From an uncultured Victivallales bacterium (GTDB taxonomy: Bacteria; Verrucomicrobiota; Lentisphaeria; Oligosphaerales; JAFGRS01), in assembly GCA_903834675.1 (NCBI GenBank), contig CAILKC010000495.1:1-8260 (forward strand): a stretch of 8,260 nt of DNA. The letters are read 5' to 3'. Below, one piece after another: positions 6,965-8,260 of this stretch (positions are counted from its first letter, which is position 1; every line of letters begins with the position of its first letter). The position numbers and the translations under genes are program-made. The notes under the pieces are model-generated. The model made no database searches. It was not told where the DNA came from and saw nothing but the letters and a program-made list of their open reading frames with translations.

Positions 6965-8260
6965 TCAGACGCTCGGCGCTTCCCCGGTGCGGGGGATGGG
7001 CAGCTCCAGGGCGCGGCCGAAGCCGAGCGGGTGTTGGTAAGGCAGGCAGTCGGCAAAGCGCGCCGGGGCGTGCTGGCGCCGCAGCGCCGTGCGCCCCGGG
7101 GCCTCGTAGCCACTCAGCCAGACCGCCTTGAGGACAGCCGCAGTCGGCCCTCCCGGCAGCACCAGATTCAGGCTGAATTCCCCGCCATCCGGGAGGCGCA
7201 CGGTGAAGAACGTTTCCGCGGGGTCGCAGGTGATGTCCCGGTTCTTGGCCTCGCCGTAGCCCGGCATCCCGACCGCGATCGTCGTCACGGGCACCGTGTA
7301 GCCCCCTGGCGGCGAGCCCGGGTAGCGTGAGATGTAGGCGCGCGGCTGCACCTCCCCGGCACCCGCTCCCTTCAGGCAGAACTGCAGGTCGAGTTGGCGC
7401 ATCCGGGCGGGCGTGACCAGATGCCAGCGGTAGGTGGTGCCGCGGGAGGTTACCTCGCCGCGGGACGCGCGGCAGGCCAGCCCGGGTAGCCGGTGAATCG
7501 GATGGACCAGCGGCTCAACCTGCCCGCCGACCGTACACGAGGCGGGAAAGTGGTAGAGAAAACCGGCAGCGGCCGCACTGACCATGCAAGGCTCGCGATG
7601 CACCGGCGGCAACCGTGCCGCGGCCAGGATCACGACCTTCACTTCGTGCCCCAGGAAGGTCAGGCCCGGCGCCGGATTCAGCACCTCATAGTGCGGATAG
7701 AACTGCCAGACCGTCCGCACCTCGTGTTCCGCCAGCGCGCTGGGATCGAACGCCAGGGTCTGTGGCAGGGGTAGCGGATTGCGCAGCACCGCCCAGGATT
7801 CGGTCCGGCCGGGCTGCAGGAAGCCATACACCTCGCCGCGCCCCGGGTGCCCAAGCACCATGCGGCCGCGAGCGACGTACAGACTCCGGGCCTGCCGCTG
7901 GCTGAAGGCCATGACCCGCCGCAGACACTCCACCTGCCAGTCTTCAAGCGACTCCGGCATCAGGGTCAGCGGGATGTAGGTGGCGCCGCGCAAGAACGCC
8001 AGCCAGACCGTGTTGGCCCAGGCGGCGGGGTCATCGCTGAACGGGTTGCGCTGCGAGTCCGGAAACTCATGGTTGTCAAAGCAGTCCAGCGGCAAAGGGG
8101 TCCCATCGCGACGCAAGTGGTTGTAGTACATCAGGTCACGGTGCGTCGCGGCGGCATCGCGGGCGGTGGCGCTGGGCAGAGCGGCGTACTCCGCGTCCCC
8201 CGAGTCCGACAGCCAGACGTGGTTGGCCTCGGGCAGCCACCAGGGCGACGGCCACCAGCC
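6965..8260 (-). CDS. Probable secreted glycosidase, C-terminal 431 residues, partial (GH36 / clan GH-D-like)
   Basis: The frame is open from the right edge to the TGA at 6967-6965, so the N-terminus, including any signal peptide, lies beyond 8260. The ATG at 8131 is internal, because the 43 residues upstream of it in frame are continuous with the domain. The visible part begins GWWPSPWWLPEANHVWLSDS and is followed by RDAAATHRDLMYYNHLR, LPLDCFDNHEF and NTVWLAFLRGATYIPLTLMP. This recalls the end of the TIM barrel in alpha-galactosidase-like (clan GH-D) enzymes, in which a W-x-SD-type motif carries the acid/base Asp. The Asp in WLSDSGD (visible residues 16-22) is therefore the candidate. From about visible residue 130 the protein is beta-rich (VYGFLQPGRTESWAVLRNP, TFLGHEVKVVILAA), as expected for C-terminal beta-sandwich domains that follow the barrel. 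The reading frame is certain; the family call is a moderate-confidence resemblance and the substrate cannot be named. The gene is convergent with the SGNH gene, 220 bp between stops. Confidence 0.82.
   Translation of the reverse strand, partial: GWWPSPWWLPEANHVWLSDSGDAEYAALPSATARDAAATHRDLMYYNHLRRDGTPLPLDCFDNHEFPDSQRNPFSDDPAAWANTVWLAFLRGATYIPLTLMPESLEDWQVECLRRVMAFSQRQARSLYVARGRMVLGHPGRGEVYGFLQPGRTESWAVLRNPLPLPQTLAFDPSALAEHEVRTVWQFYPHYEVLNPAPGLTFLGHEVKVVILAAARLPPVHREPCMVSAAAAGFLYHFPASCTVGGQVEPLVHPIHRLPGLACRASRGEVTSRGTTYRWHLVTPARMRQLDLQFCLKGAGAGEVQPRAYISRYPGSPPGGYTVPVTTIAVGMPGYGEAKNRDITCDPAETFFTVRLPDGGEFSLNLVLPGGPTAAVLKAVWLSGYEAPGRTALRRQHAPARFADCLPYQHPLGFGRALELPIPRTGEAPSV

Noticed and set aside
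4705..7113. Long minus-strand open frame (802 codons) opposite the SGNH gene
   Set aside because: It overlaps two well-supported genes and the intergenic repeats, has no ribosome site or domain, and mirrors the SGNH codons.
1..8260. CRISPR array, tRNA/rRNA, integrase/attachment site or transposase gene
   Set aside because: I looked for direct repeat-spacer patterns, tRNA-like cloverleaf ends and mobile-element genes and saw none.

Overview
The window is GC-rich bacterial DNA with four protein genes and no RNA gene, CRISPR array, transposase or phage gene that I can see. Three genes encode large, apparently exported, carbohydrate-active-type proteins. These architectures (LamG plus right-handed beta-helix, CBM-like plus SGNH hydrolase, and a GH-D-clan-like glycosidase) are typical of polysaccharide-degrading members of the PVC group (Planctomycetota, Verrucomicrobiota, Lentisphaerota, Kiritimatiellota). 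I infer such an organism, but no phylogenetic marker gene is present to prove it.

Layout. Positions 1-1614 (minus strand, running off the left edge) hold the first 538 codons of a single-chain restriction-modification enzyme of the MmeI type: an N-terminal PD-(D/E)XK nuclease followed by a gamma-class adenine methyltransferase. Positions 1643-4783 (minus), only 28 bp upstream of it and on the same strand, encode a 1046-residue secreted LamG / helical-repeat / beta-helix protein. A 263-bp divergent intergenic region (4784-5046) separates this from a plus-strand gene at 5047-6744. That gene encodes a 565-residue secreted protein with a CBM-like module and a C-terminal SGNH hydrolase domain, whose usual catalytic Asp is replaced by Asn. 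A 220-bp convergent intergenic region (6745-6964) contains a perfect 10-bp stem-loop immediately after the SGNH stop and a cluster of related inverted repeats. Positions 6968-8260 (minus, running off the right edge) encode the C-terminal 431 residues of a probable secreted glycosidase.

How the genes may work together. The beta-helix protein (possible GH141-like or lyase-like), the CBM/SGNH protein (possible carbohydrate esterase) and the partial GH36/clan GH-D-like protein look like parts of a locus that attacks a complex glycan outside the cytoplasm. The link is by type and proximity only, because they are not in one operon. The restriction-modification gene has no obvious functional relation to them but may be read through from the beta-helix gene. 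I did not find a convincing new multi-gene system. The most unusual items are the repeat cluster at 6748-6941, the SGNH triad substitution, and the TPR-like insert between LamG and beta-helix.
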